Below are positions 18,824 through 28,848 of a DNA stretch of 64,000 nt, piece after piece; the stretch's first letter is position 1; the number at the start of each line of letters is the position of its first letter. The stretch spans positions 1 to 64,000 of the forward strand of contig NZ_BSOJ01000028.1 in NCBI RefSeq assembly GCF_030160455.1. Reading direction: 5' to 3'. A program made the translations under genes and the position numbers. This DNA is from Limnobacter litoralis. Lineage in GTDB: Bacteria; Pseudomonadota; Gammaproteobacteria; Burkholderiales; Burkholderiaceae_B. The notes under the pieces are model-generated. The model did no database searches, was not told the origin of the DNA, and saw nothing but the letters and a program-made list of their open reading frames with translations.

Positions 18824-19869
18824 GCTGCCATTCTTCTTTGTGATGTTTGTTCTGGATATGCGGCAAAATGGGTGTGGCCTGCGCTGCGCCACTGATCAAA
18901 AAACTGGTTCAGGATTTCAAGTTGTGCTTGTGTGGACTGCGCCTTCATCAGGGCGTCCATCACCGGGTGGTTTTTGCCGACGGGGTCGCAAAGATACCAC
19001 TGTAAATGCTTTCTTGCGGTCAGCATTCCGGTTTTCTCACCATAAAAACTGTAGTGATCCTCTAAGTGACTTGTCAGCGTTTGCTGCGCTTCTTCAAGCG
19101 TAGGTGGTGCAAGGTGTTGGCCGGTGCGCATGTAATGCAAAGTCTCCCGGAAAACCCAAGGGTTGCCTTGCGCAGCACGCCCAATCATGACGCCGTCTGC
19201 GCCCGTGTACTTCAGAACCGCGACGGCTTTTTCCGGTGTGTCGATGTCTCCGTTGGCGATTACCGGAATTTTGACAAGCTGCTTCACAGCTTTGATGGTG
19301 TCGTATTCGGCATGCCCGCTGTAGCCACATTCACGGGTGCGCCCGTGCAGCGTCAGCAGACTGATGCCAGTGTCCTCGGCCATTTTGGCAATGGTCAGGG
19401 CATTTTTGTTCTCGGGGCTCCAGCCGGTGCGGTATTTCAAGGTTAGGGGCACATGGTGTTTGAAGCACACAGCCTGCACAGCAGCCAGAATGCGCTGAAC
19501 CAGGTCTTCGTGACGAAGCAGGGCAGAGCCCGCAGCCACTGCGCACACCTTTTTGGCGGGGCAGCCCATGTTGATGTCGATGATTTGCGCGCCACGTTCA
19601 ATGTTGTATTCGGCAGCGTGGGCCATCATGTCGGGGTCAGCGCCGGCAATTTGAACCGCGATGGGCTTGGTTTCGCCCGTGTGGTTCAAGCGGCGTGTGC
19701 TTTTGTCGGTCGCCCACAATTGCGGGTTGCTGGCGGCCATTTCAGACACGGCATGGCCTGCCCCCAGCTTCTTGCACAACTGGCGAAATGGCCGATCGGT
19801 TACACCGGCCATGGGCGCCAAAAACAGATTGTTGGGCAGATTGAAGTGGGCAAGTTGCACGGTTTGCAC
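18820..19869 (-). CDS. dusB: tRNA-dihydrouridine synthase DusB
   Basis: A 349-residue FMN-dependent TIM-barrel enzyme that reduces uridine in tRNA. It starts with FLAPMAGVTDRPFR and has the catalytic Cys segment INMGCPAKKVCAVAAGSALL near 98-117. VIANGDIDTPEKA and GADGVMIGRAAQGNPW form the phosphate-binding region. It overlaps fis by four bases and is the first gene of the operon. Confidence 0.97.
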   Translation of the reverse strand: MQTVQLAHFNLPNNLFLAPMAGVTDRPFRQLCKKLGAGHAVSEMAASNPQLWATDKSTRRLNHTGETKPIAVQIAGADPDMMAHAAEYNIERGAQIIDINMGCPAKKVCAVAAGSALLRHEDLVQRILAAVQAVCFKHHVPLTLKYRTGWSPENKNALTIAKMAEDTGISLLTLHGRTRECGYSGHAEYDTIKAVKQLVKIPVIANGDIDTPEKAVAVLKYTGADGVMIGRAAQGNPWVFRETLHYMRTGQHLAPPTLEEAQQTLTSHLEDHYSFYGEKTGMLTARKHLQWYLCDPVGKNHPVMDALMKAQSTQAQLEILNQFFDQWRSAGHTHFAAYPEQTSQRRMAA

Positions 19870-19965
19870 AAGATTTAAGCAATCATCGAGCAGGCCATTG
19901 TATCGTTCTTGCCGTTTTTATTCGACCCTAAAAAGGCAGTTTTTTTTCAAATTTTTTGCTTGACT

Positions 19966-20352
19966 TCAAGTGCCAAGCTGAATCAATTCGATTTTGTAAC
20001 CATCCGGGTCTTCAACAAAGGCGATCACGGTGCTGCCACCTTTGACCGGGCCGGCGGGCCGGACCACTTTTCCACCCGATTGGGTGATCGCATCGCATTG
20101 TGCGTAGGCGTCTTCCACGCCAATGGCAATGTGCCCATAGGCTTCGCCCAATTCATAACTGGACACACCGTTGTTGTAGGTCAGCTCAAGCACCGCGGTT
20201 TCTGATTCATCGCCGTAGCCAAGATAGGCCAGGCTGTAACCTTGATCAGGGCGTTCTACGGTGCGCAACAGGCGCATGCCCATGACTTTGGTGTAAAAGT
20301 TGATGGAACGTTGAAAGTCGCCAACGCGAAGCATGGTGTGAAGAATTTTCAT
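19966..20352 (-). CDS. gloA: Lactoylglutathione lyase (glyoxalase I)
   Basis: A 128-residue metalloenzyme that converts the methylglyoxal-glutathione adduct to S-lactoylglutathione. With the start at 20352 ([10 protein letters not shown]) the four metal ligands His5, Glu56, His74 and Glu122 fall at exactly the positions known for E. coli GloA, which supports this start over a longer ORF to 20409. That pattern belongs to the nickel/cobalt-activated class. It lies 31 bases downstream of the metallopeptidase gene. Confidence 0.96.
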   Translation of the reverse strand: MKILHTMLRVGDFQRSINFYTKVMGMRLLRTVERPDQGYSLAYLGYGDESETAVLELTYNNGVSSYELGEAYGHIAIGVEDAYAQCDAITQSGGKVVRPAGPVKGGSTVIAFVEDPDGYKIELIQLGT

Positions 20353-20383
20353 GGTACAGCTCTTGAAAAGTGAAACAACCCCA

Positions 20384-21148
20384 TTAGGATAAACTGAATT
20401 GCGGGTCAATTGGCACCATGGCCGGGTTCATGCCAGCCAGTGTTTTGTGAGCAGCCTGATAATTCGGCAACAGGCGTTCAACAGTGGCCCAAAAATTTGC
20501 ACTGTGGTTCATGTGAACCAAATGCGCCAGTTCATGGGCAATCACATACTCAATGAAGTGCTGTGGGTAATGAATCAATCGCCAGTTGAGGCGAATCTCC
20601 CGACGGCTGTTGCACGAGCCCCAGCGGTGCTTGGGGCTGCTAAGGTGGATCGTGAACTCGCCAAGTTTCTGGTTATTTGCCAGCGAATCAGCCAGTTGCT
20701 GAAATGTGGCCAGGGCCAGGTGTTGTAACTGTTTGGTCAGCAGCGCAGGTGCCTTGGGTGTGTCGGTGGGCAACCAGATCAGCCGCTCGTGCAGATTGAT
20801 CTCGACCTTTCTCGGCTTGTCTCGGTAGTGAAGTTCAAAATGCTGGCCCAGCACCGGCACAGGTTCGCCGTCCTCCACGCGTTGCTCTAGGCGGGCCCAC
20901 CGCTTTTGCTGGTGTTCGCGGTCGTACAGCTTTTTTAAAAGCCACTGCTTTTTGCCCTGAATGATCTCGTCCAGCATAAGCGGACTGATTCGCAATGGCG
21001 CGCGAATGATCAAGCCTTCTTCTGCGATCAGAAAGCCCACCGACCTGCGCTGAGTCAGTTGCAGCATGTAAGGCACGACCGTGCCGTCCAGCACAATGCT
21101 GCAAAGTCGGGCAGCGGGTCGGGTCTTGGGCGTCGTCTTTCGCAGCAT
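20384..21148 (-). CDS. YgjP-like zinc metallopeptidase
   Basis: A 254-residue protein of the DUF45/YgjP-like family. The zinc motif HELAH is at about 205-209 with a third His in HMNHSANFW near 215, and the family segment [18 protein letters not shown] lies at about 174-191. These proteins have the gluzincin fold, but the substrate is unknown. The ATG at 21148 is preferred to the TTG one codon upstream. It lies 20 bases after plsC and is probably part of the plsC transcript. Confidence 0.88.
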   Translation of the reverse strand: MLRKTTPKTRPAARLCSIVLDGTVVPYMLQLTQRRSVGFLIAEEGLIIRAPLRISPLMLDEIIQGKKQWLLKKLYDREHQQKRWARLEQRVEDGEPVPVLGQHFELHYRDKPRKVEINLHERLIWLPTDTPKAPALLTKQLQHLALATFQQLADSLANNQKLGEFTIHLSSPKHRWGSCNSRREIRLNWRLIHYPQHFIEYVIAHELAHLVHMNHSANFWATVERLLPNYQAAHKTLAGMNPAMVPIDPQFSLS

Positions 21149-21168
21149 CAATTCAGGCTGGGGTCGGC

Positions 21169-21933
21169 CTATTCCTTGCCTCTCACCAGGGGCGTTTCTG
21201 CGCTGGTGTAGCGTTCGGGGCTGATCTGGTGCATTTGGGTTTCAATCCATTTTTCCACTTCAGCCATCAGTGAATCGGCGTCATGCCCCTCGGGCGAAAT
21301 GGCTGGACCAAAGCGCAGGGTGACAGTGCCCGCTTGTTTGAAAAAGCCTTTGCGCTTCCAGAATTCGCCCGCGTTCACAGCCACGGGCACAACGGGTGTG
21401 TTGGTGGCCACTGCCAGACGGGTGCCGCCCGTTTTGTAACGTCGCTTGAACCCGACCGGCACACGGGTGCCCTCCGGGAAAAACATCATCCATGCGCCTT
21501 GTTTCATGCGCTCGCCAGCCCTTTGCTTGATCTGCTCGAATGCCTCAACCCCTTTCTTACGGTCAATCGGCACCATGCGCAGCACCCACAGGCACCAGCC
21601 GAAAAACGGCACATATTGCAGTTCGCGTTTGAACACCAGACACAGTTGCCGTGGCAGCAGCAAAGCCGGTATGCCAAACGTTTCCCAGGCAGACTGGTGT
21701 TTGGCCAGAATGATGGCGCCGGTGTTGGGCAATTGTTCGCGGCCCTCAACCACCCAGTCGATACCACACAGCCATTTCAGCATCAGGATGTTCAGGTAAT
21801 TCCACCAACAGGCCACCACATAGCGGTTGCGAATACTGATGAACGGGGATGCGAGCAAAAGCGCTGTGGCATGAATGGGCGTATACAACACCACATACAG
21901 AAAAAACAGGATTGAGCCGACAAAGGATCTCAA
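21169..21933 (-). CDS. plsC: 1-acyl-sn-glycerol-3-phosphate acyltransferase PlsC
   Basis: A 254-residue inner-membrane acyltransferase with an N-terminal hydrophobic helix. The acyltransferase motif KHQSAWE is at about 78-84, MVPIDR near 128, and FPEGTRVPVG near 175. It makes phosphatidic acid from lysophosphatidic acid. The acidic residue of the HX4D motif is Glu rather than Asp. Translation probably starts at a TTG preceded by GGAGG at six bases, a strong site. Confidence 0.93.
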   Translation of the reverse strand: MRSFVGSILFFLYVVLYTPIHATALLLASPFISIRNRYVVACWWNYLNILMLKWLCGIDWVVEGREQLPNTGAIILAKHQSAWETFGIPALLLPRQLCLVFKRELQYVPFFGWCLWVLRMVPIDRKKGVEAFEQIKQRAGERMKQGAWMMFFPEGTRVPVGFKRRYKTGGTRLAVATNTPVVPVAVNAGEFWKRKGFFKQAGTVTLRFGPAISPEGHDADSLMAEVEKWIETQMHQISPERYTSAETPLVRGKE

Positions 21934-21984
21934 GTTGTGCCTCCGAGGATTGATTTTATTGTGTTTTATTGGGTTTTTCTTGTT

Positions 21985-22545
21985 TTAGCTGTGTTTGAAC
22001 GGGTCGTCCGGCACCAGGTATTCGGCCACTGCAAGCAGGTTGTCAAACACCATTGTGCCGGGGGGCAATTCGTCTTTTTTGGCTTTGGCGGTTTGCTCGC
22101 CCTTGCCGGTTTTGACCAAAAAGGGCTTGCAACCCTGACTGGCACCAGCCTGTAAGTCGCGCAGTGAATCGCCCACGCAGGGTACGTCCTGAAGGTCAAA
22201 ACCCATTCGGCTTTTGATTTCAAGAAACAGGCCTGGCTTTGGCTTGCGGCAGTTGCACTTGTCTTCAGGGCCGTGGGGGCAAAAGAACACCGCGTCAATG
22301 TGCGCACCCGACGAATTGGCCAGGTTGTGCATTTTTTTGTGCATGGCCGACAAGGTTTCAAGATCGAACATGCCACGCGCAATACCCGACTGGTTGGTGG
22401 CCACAACCACCCTGTAGCCACCCCGGTTCAGGCGTGCAATCGCCTGCAGGCTGCCCGCAATCGGCTTCCATTCGCCCACCGTCTTCACGTATTCGTCCGA
22501 GTCTTCGTTGATGACTCCGTCGCGGTCGAGAATGATCAGCTTCAT
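21985..22545 (-). CDS. gmhB: D-glycero-beta-D-manno-heptose 1,7-bisphosphate 7-phosphatase
   Basis: A 186-residue HAD phosphatase for LPS core heptose precursor synthesis. The nucleophile motif ILDRDGVIN is at about 5-13, followed by VVVATNQSGIARG. The zinc-binding loop CPHGPEDKCNCRKPKPG near 108-124 is diagnostic of GmhB. GDSLRDLQAG supplies the last acidic residues. It sits between glyS (15 bases) and plsC, an order common in betaproteobacteria. Confidence 0.95.
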   Translation of the reverse strand: MKLIILDRDGVINEDSDEYVKTVGEWKPIAGSLQAIARLNRGGYRVVVATNQSGIARGMFDLETLSAMHKKMHNLANSSGAHIDAVFFCPHGPEDKCNCRKPKPGLFLEIKSRMGFDLQDVPCVGDSLRDLQAGASQGCKPFLVKTGKGEQTAKAKKDELPPGTMVFDNLLAVAEYLVPDDPFKHS

Positions 22546-22560
22546 GCGTCGGGCTCCGGG

Positions 22561-24648
22561 TCAGGCCTTGGCCAGTTGTGAAATGTCAGCCACTTTGTTC
22601 ATCAGACCATGCATCCATGACAGCAATGCGATCCGGTTGTTTTTCAGGCTTTCGTCCTTGTCCATCACCATCACGTCATTGAAAAAGGCGTCCACTTCAG
22701 GGCGCAGAGGGGCCAGCAGCGCCAGTGCCTCTTGGAAGTTGCCGTTTGCAAATGCCTGCAGTGCGCTGGGTTCAATGGCTTTCACCTTGTCTGCCAGCGC
22801 CTTTTCAGCGGGTTCGCGCAGCAGGTCCGCAGAAAATGCGGCCGATGTACCCTCTGCCTTTTTCAGGATGTTGGTAATGCGTTTGTTGGCTGCGGCCAGC
22901 GCGTCGGCTTGCTCAAGGGCTGAGAAGGCGCGCACTGCTTCAAGTCGGGCCACCAGGTCGGTGAATTGCTCGGGCTGCTGGGCCAGAACGGATTCAACCT
23001 CGGCGGCGCTGTAACCTTGGTCGCGCAGATAACCGCGCAGGCGGTCCAGCATGAACTGGTACACGCCCTCACTGCTGTCGCTGAAGTCGGCGTAGCCGCT
23101 GAACAGGCCACAAGCGGTTTTCAGGGCGGCCTTGATATTCAACGGCAGCTTGCGCTCAATGACCATGCGGATTACGCCCAAGGCGTGACGGCGCAAGGCA
23201 AACGGGTCTTTGTCGCCAGTGGGAATCAGGCCAATGCCATAGATGCCTACCATGGTTTCAACTTTGTCGGCCAGCGCTACGGCAAGGCCCACGGCGTTGC
23301 GGGGCAGTGTGTCGCCCGCAAAACGGGGGCTGTAGTGGTCGGCAATCGCTTGGGCCACGTCGGGCTTTTCACCGTCGTGCCGGGCATAGTGTTCGCCCAT
23401 ATTGCCTTGCAATTCCGGGAATTCACCCACCATGTCGGTCAGCAAGTCGGCCTTGCACAGCAGGGCGGCGCGCTGCGCCAATGCGGGTTCCGCGCCAGTG
23501 AAGGGGGCCAGCCACTGGGCCAACGCAACCAGTCGTTCGTTGCGGTCTTTCTGGCTACCCAGTTTGTTGTGGTAAACCACCTGCGCCAAGCCTTCAATGC
23601 GGCTTTCAAGACTGCGCTTTCGGTCTTGGTCAAAAAAGAATTTGGCATCGGCCAGTCGCGCACGCAGCACGCGTTCATTGCCATGAATGATCGAATGCGG
23701 GGTTTCAGTTTCCAGATTCGACACCAGCAAAAAGCGGTTGCGCATTTGACCGTTTTGGTCGGTAATGGCAAAGTATTTCTGGTTGGCCTGCATGGTCAGA
23801 ATCAGGCATTCCTGTGGCACTTCCAGAAAAGCCTCTTCGAAGTGACCTTCGTAGACCACGGGCCATTCAACCAGTGCACACACTTCGTCAATCAACGCGT
23901 CGGGTTGCACCGCCCGCTCGGGCTTGGCGGCCAGCTCAATGCACTGGGCAATGGCCTCGCGGCGTTCGCCAAACGAAGCAATGACCTTGCCCTCGTTTTT
24001 CAGTTGCTCGGCGTAGCCGTCGGCGTTTTTCAGATTGATCACGCCGCTGCTCAAAAAGCGGTGGCCCAGGGTCAGTCGGTCGGCCTTCAGGCCCAGAATT
24101 TCAACGGGTAGCACCTGTTCGCCATGCAACGCCACGAGGCGGTGGGCAGGGCGCACAAATTTGACTGTACTGCCATCGGGGCGCTGGTAGCTCATCACTT
24201 TCGGAATCGGCAGTTTGGTGGTGGCTTGCTCAAGCGCAACCGCCAGCGATTCTGCCAATGCCTTGCCGATCACCTTGCGGCGAATGTGCAAAACGTCTTG
24301 CTTGCCGTCGCTGATGGATTCAAGCGCACTGGCCGCCACCCCTTCCAGCCCCAGGCTGGACAGCTTTTTCAGCAGGGGTGGGGTGGGTTGCCCGTTGCCG
24401 TCAAGACCGATTTTGGCGGGCAGCAGGCGCTCCAGCGCGTCTTCATCAGGCGACTTCGCCAATACGTCTGTAATTTGACAACCCAGCCTGCGCGGGCTGG
24501 CAAAGGTTTTAATTTGGCTGTTGGCAGTGAGGTGCCCGGCCTGCTTCAATGCGTTGGCCAGCAGTTCAGAAAACGCCTCGCCCAGGCTCAACAGCGCCTT
24601 TGGCGGCAGTTCTTCGGTAAACAGTTCGACAAGTAGAGTAGGGTTCAT
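22561..24648 (-). CDS. glyS: Glycine-tRNA ligase beta subunit
   Basis: A 695-residue beta subunit of the heterotetrameric glycyl-tRNA synthetase. It starts NPTLLVELFTEELPPKAL, the usual beta-subunit N-terminus, and contains an HD-like domain (RAALLCKADLLTDMVGEFPELQG). The C-terminal DALRP-like tRNA-binding domain has FNDVMVMDKDESLKNNR. It begins nine bases after glyQ. Confidence 0.98.
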   Translation of the reverse strand: MNPTLLVELFTEELPPKALLSLGEAFSELLANALKQAGHLTANSQIKTFASPRRLGCQITDVLAKSPDEDALERLLPAKIGLDGNGQPTPPLLKKLSSLGLEGVAASALESISDGKQDVLHIRRKVIGKALAESLAVALEQATTKLPIPKVMSYQRPDGSTVKFVRPAHRLVALHGEQVLPVEILGLKADRLTLGHRFLSSGVINLKNADGYAEQLKNEGKVIASFGERREAIAQCIELAAKPERAVQPDALIDEVCALVEWPVVYEGHFEEAFLEVPQECLILTMQANQKYFAITDQNGQMRNRFLLVSNLETETPHSIIHGNERVLRARLADAKFFFDQDRKRSLESRIEGLAQVVYHNKLGSQKDRNERLVALAQWLAPFTGAEPALAQRAALLCKADLLTDMVGEFPELQGNMGEHYARHDGEKPDVAQAIADHYSPRFAGDTLPRNAVGLAVALADKVETMVGIYGIGLIPTGDKDPFALRRHALGVIRMVIERKLPLNIKAALKTACGLFSGYADFSDSSEGVYQFMLDRLRGYLRDQGYSAAEVESVLAQQPEQFTDLVARLEAVRAFSALEQADALAAANKRITNILKKAEGTSAAFSADLLREPAEKALADKVKAIEPSALQAFANGNFQEALALLAPLRPEVDAFFNDVMVMDKDESLKNNRIALLSWMHGLMNKVADISQLAKA

Positions 24649-24657
24649 GGCGGTGGG

Positions 24658-25572
24658 TCAGGCGGCGTTGGTTTGTGGGGTGTTGCACATGGGGAAGCCC
24701 AGCTTCTCGCGAGAGTCGTAATAGGCTTGCGCCACCAGGCGCGACAAAGTGCGAATGCGCCCAATGTAGGCCGCACGTTCCGTGACAGAAATGGCCCCGC
24801 GAGCATCCAGCAGGTTAAAGGTGTGCGCCGCTTTCAAAATCATCTCATAGGCGGGCAGGGCCAGGCCCGCTTCAATCAGGCGCTTGGCCTCGCTTTCGTA
24901 TTCGCCAAAGTGCCCAAACAGCATTTGCACATTGCTGAACTCAAAGTTGTAGGTGGACTGCTCCACCTCGTTTTGATGAAACACGTCGCCATAGGTCAGT
25001 GTCCGCTTCACGCCTTTTTCTTCACGCTCGGTCCACACCAGGTCGTACACGTTTTCCTTGTTTTGAAGGTACATGGTCAGGCGTTCAATGCCGTAGGTGA
25101 TCTCGCCCAGCGTGGGGGCGCAATCAATGCCGCCGACCTGCTGAAAGTAAGTGAACTGAGTGACTTCCATGCCGTTCAGCCACACTTCCCAGCCCAAGCC
25201 CCAGGCACCCAGCGTGGGGTTTTCCCAGTTGTCTTCCACAAAGCGAACATCGTTCTGTTTGGTGTCGATGCCCAGCGCTTCCAAGCTGCCCAGGTACAGC
25301 TCGATGATGTTCTCGGGCGACGGCTTCAACACCACTTGAAACTGATAGTAGTGCTGCATGCGGTTGGGGTTCTCACCGTAGCGGCCGTCCTTCGGGCGGC
25401 GCGAGGGCTGTACGTAAGCCGCATTCCAGGGTTCAGGGCCCAGCGCTCGCAAAAAAGTGGCCGTGTGGCTGGTGCCAGCCCCCACTTCCATGTCGAAGGG
25501 TTGCAGCAGGGCGCAGCCTTGTTTGTCCCAATAGGCTTGCAAGGTCAGAATGGCTTGTTGAAAAGTCAACAT
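24658..25572 (-). CDS. glyQ: Glycine-tRNA ligase alpha subunit
   Basis: A 304-residue class II aminoacyl-tRNA synthetase catalytic subunit. It begins [20 protein letters not shown] and contains [41 protein letters not shown] and [19 protein letters not shown], which are standard GlyQ blocks. It is first in the glyQ-glyS-gmhB-plsC set and is transcribed from the 356-base gap to its right. Confidence 0.99.
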   Translation of the reverse strand: MLTFQQAILTLQAYWDKQGCALLQPFDMEVGAGTSHTATFLRALGPEPWNAAYVQPSRRPKDGRYGENPNRMQHYYQFQVVLKPSPENIIELYLGSLEALGIDTKQNDVRFVEDNWENPTLGAWGLGWEVWLNGMEVTQFTYFQQVGGIDCAPTLGEITYGIERLTMYLQNKENVYDLVWTEREEKGVKRTLTYGDVFHQNEVEQSTYNFEFSNVQMLFGHFGEYESEAKRLIEAGLALPAYEMILKAAHTFNLLDARGAISVTERAAYIGRIRTLSRLVAQAYYDSREKLGFPMCNTPQTNAA

Positions 25573-25928
25573 GGTGTGTCCTGAATTGTGTAAGGCGAAT
25601 CTGATTCAACCCGCCATTGTAACTTTAAGTCGGCTTGCTTTGGGAAAGGTGCAGGCGGATGGGCGACAGGGAAGGGGTCTGGTCAGAGACCGGTGGGTGT
25701 GTTTAAGATTAATTGGACAAGACAGTAGCGGTGTTTGGCAGATTGCGTTTCATCAAGGAACATCAATTGCGGCATGACAAAAATTGGTGAATTGATGACT
25801 GCTGTCTCTTCTGGGTAACTCTATACCTATCAAGGTTCACTCATATTTCACCCCTCTGGGCTTTGCTTTGAATCAATTGCCTGAAACTGATTTCATCTGT
25901 TTTCCAATTGATTTCCTAGGATGAAAAG
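25573..25928. other. Intergenic region between glyQ and an orphan gene
   Basis: I see no convincing gene in these 356 bases. It must contain the divergent promoters of glyQ and the ORF at 25929. A short hairpin, GGTCT-GGTCAG-AGACC, lies at 25676-25691. The right half is AT-rich. I see no T-box or other recognisable riboswitch. Confidence 0.6.
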
Positions 25929-26408
25929 ATGACCCTCGCACTCAGCGCACCAAGACAAAATTCAGAGATGGGCTTTTCCAGAGATATTGAGTCACAGCGG
26001 TTGAATCCCGTAGCCACAAGACGATACAACCCTTATGTGACGGCTGCAAAAATTGGTGGTCTTGGCATTTGTGCCGGTGCAGGGCTCGTGGCCACTTCCT
26101 TGCTGGCTTCGCTTGATCCCACTCAAACACACCACATGGGTCGCTCATTGCAAGATACAGGTTGCACAGACAAGCAGCTTGAAAATATTCAAAAGGCCAA
26201 GCAAGCACTTCTGTATTCTGGCATTGCAGCCGCTTCGGGCCTTGGCGCCGCATTTGTCGGCGGTTGTTCCACTGCTGCCTGCCCTGAATCAGGCGCAAGC
26301 GGGCCTTTTTTGTGTCTTGCACAGTTAGGGGGGGTGGCCCTTAGTTTGGGTTCAACAGCGGTACTTGTTTCAGGCATCATTTACGGGGTAATGAAATCGA
26401 ATTGCTAA
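25929..26408 (+). CDS. Hypothetical small membrane protein
   Basis: I do not recognise this 159-residue protein. Residues 1-38 are polar. Three hydrophobic segments follow, at about 38-64 (VTAAKIGGLGICAGAG and on), 95-115 (LLYSGIAAASGLGAAF) and 126-155 (FLCLAQLGGVALSLGS and on). It has several Cys (GCTDK, GGCSTAACPE, FLCLA and the last residue). It is preceded by CCTAGGATGAAAAG, which gives an AGGA site. It stands alone between oppositely transcribed genes, glyQ and gabD, and is followed by a good terminator, which supports its being expressed. The function is unknown. Confidence 0.6.
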   Translation: MTLALSAPRQNSEMGFSRDIESQRLNPVATRRYNPYVTAAKIGGLGICAGAGLVATSLLASLDPTQTHHMGRSLQDTGCTDKQLENIQKAKQALLYSGIAAASGLGAAFVGGCSTAACPESGASGPFLCLAQLGGVALSLGSTAVLVSGIIYGVMKSNC

Positions 26409-26431
26409 AGTTTTGAAGGTGTACTGAACAC

Positions 26432-26460
26432 AAAAAAGCCCACATTTCAGCGGGCTTTTT
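26432..26460. terminator. Bidirectional terminator between convergent genes
   Basis: A nine-base stem, AAAAAGCCC paired with GGGCTTTTT around a ten-base loop, has A and T tracts on both sides. It can end transcription of the small membrane protein gene from the left and gabD from the right. Confidence 0.85.
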
Positions 26461-26472
26461 CACGCACCTGCC

Positions 26473-27939
26473 TCAAACTCCAATACACAGGTATTTCATT
26501 TCCAGAAACTCTTCAATTCCCCACACGGAGCCCTCGCGGCCCAGGCCGGACTGCTTGACGCCGCCAAACGGGCCCACTTCGTTGGAGAACACGCCAACGT
26601 TGATGCCGACCATGCCGTATTCCAGCGCGCGGCCCACGCGGAAGGTGCGGGCTGAGTCTTTGGTGTAAAAGTAAGCCGCCAGCCCGAACGGAGTGTTGTT
26701 GGCGTGGAAGACGGCTTCGTCTTCATGCTCGAAAGGAAACAGCGCAGCCACGGGGCCAAAGGTTTCTTCCTGTGAAATCAGCATGTCGTGGTTGGCATGG
26801 GTCAGCACGGTGGGCTCGAAAAAGCGGCCGCCCAAGCTGTGGGGTTTGCCGCCAGCCACCAGTTTGGCGCCTTTGGCCACAGCGTCGTTCACGTGGCGGG
26901 TTACTTTTTCCAGAGCCTGGCCGTCAATCAGCGGGCCAATCACGCTGCCATCGGCAAGGCCGTCGCCCACGGGCAGCAGCTTCACCTTCTCGGCCAGTTT
27001 TTCTGCAAATTTGGCCATGATGCTTTGTTGAACGTACACGCGGTTGCTGCACACACAGGTTTGGCCAGCGTTGCGGTACTTGGACGCAATCAGACCATCC
27101 ACGGCTTGGTCAATGTCTGCGTCTTCAAACACGATGAATGGGGCGTGACCACCCAGTTCAAGCGACAGCTTTTTGATGGTTGGGGCGCACTGGGCCATCA
27201 GAATGCGACCCACCTCAGTAGAACCAGTAAAGGTCAGTTTGCGCACGGTTTCGCTTTCGCACAGCACCTTGCCCACTTCAATGGATCGGGCTGAGTCTGC
27301 GGTAATCACGTTGAACACCCCATCTGGAATGCCGGCCTGTTTGGCCAGCACGGCCAGTGCCAGGGCAGACAGCGGAGTTTGTTCTGCAGGCTTGACGACC
27401 ACGGTACAGCCGGCCGCCAAGGCGGGGGCCACTTTGCGGGTAATCATGGCAATCGGGAAGTTCCAGGGGGTAATGGCGGCGCACACGCCCACGGGTTGCT
27501 TCAGCACCAGCAATTCACGGCCGGGCTGGGGCGACTCCAGCACGCTGCCTTCAATCCGCTTGGCCTGTTCGGCAAACCATTCCACGAACGATGCGCCATA
27601 GGCCACCTCACCTTTGGCTTCAGCCAAAGGTTTGCCTTGTTCAAGCGTCATCAGGCGTGCCAGGTCGTCGGCGTTGGCCAAAATCAGGTCATTCCATTTG
27701 CGCAAAATGCCTGCGCGTGCTTTCGCGGTTTGGGCGCGCCAGCTAATCAGGGCTTTGTGGGCCACTTCAATGGCTTCTTGTGCCAGTGACACAGGGGCAT
27801 TGCCCACCTTGGCCAGGGTTTCACCTGTAGATGGGTTGTCCACGTCAAAGGTGTCGGCAATGGCGACAAACTGACCGTTGACGAAGGGTTGCAGTTGAAA
27901 AAGGGCCGGGTTTGCAAGATTCGGTGTGTTGCTGCTCAT
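26473..27939 (-). CDS. gabD: Succinate-semialdehyde dehydrogenase
   Basis: A 488-residue aldehyde dehydrogenase with the oxyanion-hole segment TPWNFP near 157-162, FTGSTEVGR near 237-245, the general base Glu261 in LELGGHAPF, and catalytic Cys295 in AGQTCVCSNR. Length and motifs fit the NAD(P)-dependent succinate-semialdehyde dehydrogenase group (GabD), which oxidises succinic semialdehyde to succinate. The exact substrate and cofactor are inferred. It starts two bases after rsmE, so the two are co-transcribed. No GABA transaminase is nearby. Confidence 0.88.
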   Translation of the reverse strand: MSSNTPNLANPALFQLQPFVNGQFVAIADTFDVDNPSTGETLAKVGNAPVSLAQEAIEVAHKALISWRAQTAKARAGILRKWNDLILANADDLARLMTLEQGKPLAEAKGEVAYGASFVEWFAEQAKRIEGSVLESPQPGRELLVLKQPVGVCAAITPWNFPIAMITRKVAPALAAGCTVVVKPAEQTPLSALALAVLAKQAGIPDGVFNVITADSARSIEVGKVLCESETVRKLTFTGSTEVGRILMAQCAPTIKKLSLELGGHAPFIVFEDADIDQAVDGLIASKYRNAGQTCVCSNRVYVQQSIMAKFAEKLAEKVKLLPVGDGLADGSVIGPLIDGQALEKVTRHVNDAVAKGAKLVAGGKPHSLGGRFFEPTVLTHANHDMLISQEETFGPVAALFPFEHEDEAVFHANNTPFGLAAYFYTKDSARTFRVGRALEYGMVGINVGVFSNEVGPFGGVKQSGLGREGSVWGIEEFLEMKYLCIGV

Positions 27940-27941
27940 GA

Positions 27942-28745
27942 CTACGCTTTGCTTTCCAGTTGTAACAGGGCTGTCAGTTGCGACAGGCAGGCCAGGGCAA
28001 ACGTTTCGGTGCGCAATATTCGTCTTGAAAATTGCAGGGCCACCGCTCCGTGTTCAACAGCCCATTGGGTTTCTTCACCGCTCCAGCCGCCTTCGGGACC
28101 AACACAAATTACCAGAGTTTGCAAGGGTTGCGTAACTGGTAATTGACCTGATACGCCTGTGCACCACTGGGTCAGCGTGGTGCTGGCTTCGGGCGTGAAC
28201 CACAGCAACTGCGCGCCAGGGGCCTGTTTGGCGATGGATTCAAAGGCTGCTTCAAGCGACATGGCGGAATGCAGTTGGGGCAGGTGTTGACGTTCTGATT
28301 GCAAGCTGGCGGCTTGCACTATCCGTTCCCAGTGGGCGGCTTTTTTCTCTTGGCGTTCGGCGTTCAGCCGCACCACACTTCGTTGGGCCTGTATGGGCCA
28401 AAACGCGCTTGCACCCAATTCAGTGGTCTTTTCAAGCACCCAGTCCATTTTGTCGCCTTCGGGCAGGGCCTGGGCGATCCACACCGGGCGCATCAATTCC
28501 GTGTCTTGCAGGGGAAGGGGGCCTTCGGTGATTCGAATTTCTGCCAATTTTTTGGACAGGTAGTGCAGCGTGCCCATGAACTCTTGCCCACGGCCGTTCC
28601 ACACTCGCAATTCCGAATTGTCTCTAAGGCGCAACACTCGCGAGGCGTAGTGCATCAAGTCCTCAGACAGATCAAGGGCTTGGCCTTTGCTGTTGCATTC
28701 GCTCATGAAGAAGCGGCTTGTCTTTTTTGTGCTGCCAGTTGTCAT
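27942..28745 (-). CDS. rsmE: 16S rRNA m3U1498 methyltransferase RsmE
   Basis: A 267-residue SPOUT-class methyltransferase. It has SRFFMSE near residues 10-16, an N-terminal PUA-like domain ([20 protein letters not shown]), [25 protein letters not shown] in the centre, and the knot region [12 protein letters not shown] near 217-228 that binds S-adenosylmethionine. It is divergent from tkt, with 103 bases between the starts. Confidence 0.95.
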   Translation of the reverse strand: MTTGSTKKTSRFFMSECNSKGQALDLSEDLMHYASRVLRLRDNSELRVWNGRGQEFMGTLHYLSKKLAEIRITEGPLPLQDTELMRPVWIAQALPEGDKMDWVLEKTTELGASAFWPIQAQRSVVRLNAERQEKKAAHWERIVQAASLQSERQHLPQLHSAMSLEAAFESIAKQAPGAQLLWFTPEASTTLTQWCTGVSGQLPVTQPLQTLVICVGPEGGWSGEETQWAVEHGAVALQFSRRILRTETFALACLSQLTALLQLESKA

Positions 28746-28848
28746 GTTTACCGATGTTTATTCAGCCAAAGGCCACTTTCGAAGGATAGCTTTGATAAAA
28801 TTCAGGTTTTCCCAACTTTGCTTTTGGCAAACCTGTCGCCCAACACCT

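Noticed and set aside
21169-21933. Glu instead of Asp in the HX4D motif of PlsC
   Set aside because: I believe the KHQSAWE form is common in betaproteobacterial PlsC, and the other motifs are intact, so I do not regard it as unusual.
22966-24111. A 381-codon plus-strand open frame inside glyS
   Set aside because: glyS on the minus strand is complete and well matched; the opposite frame is open only because of codon bias.
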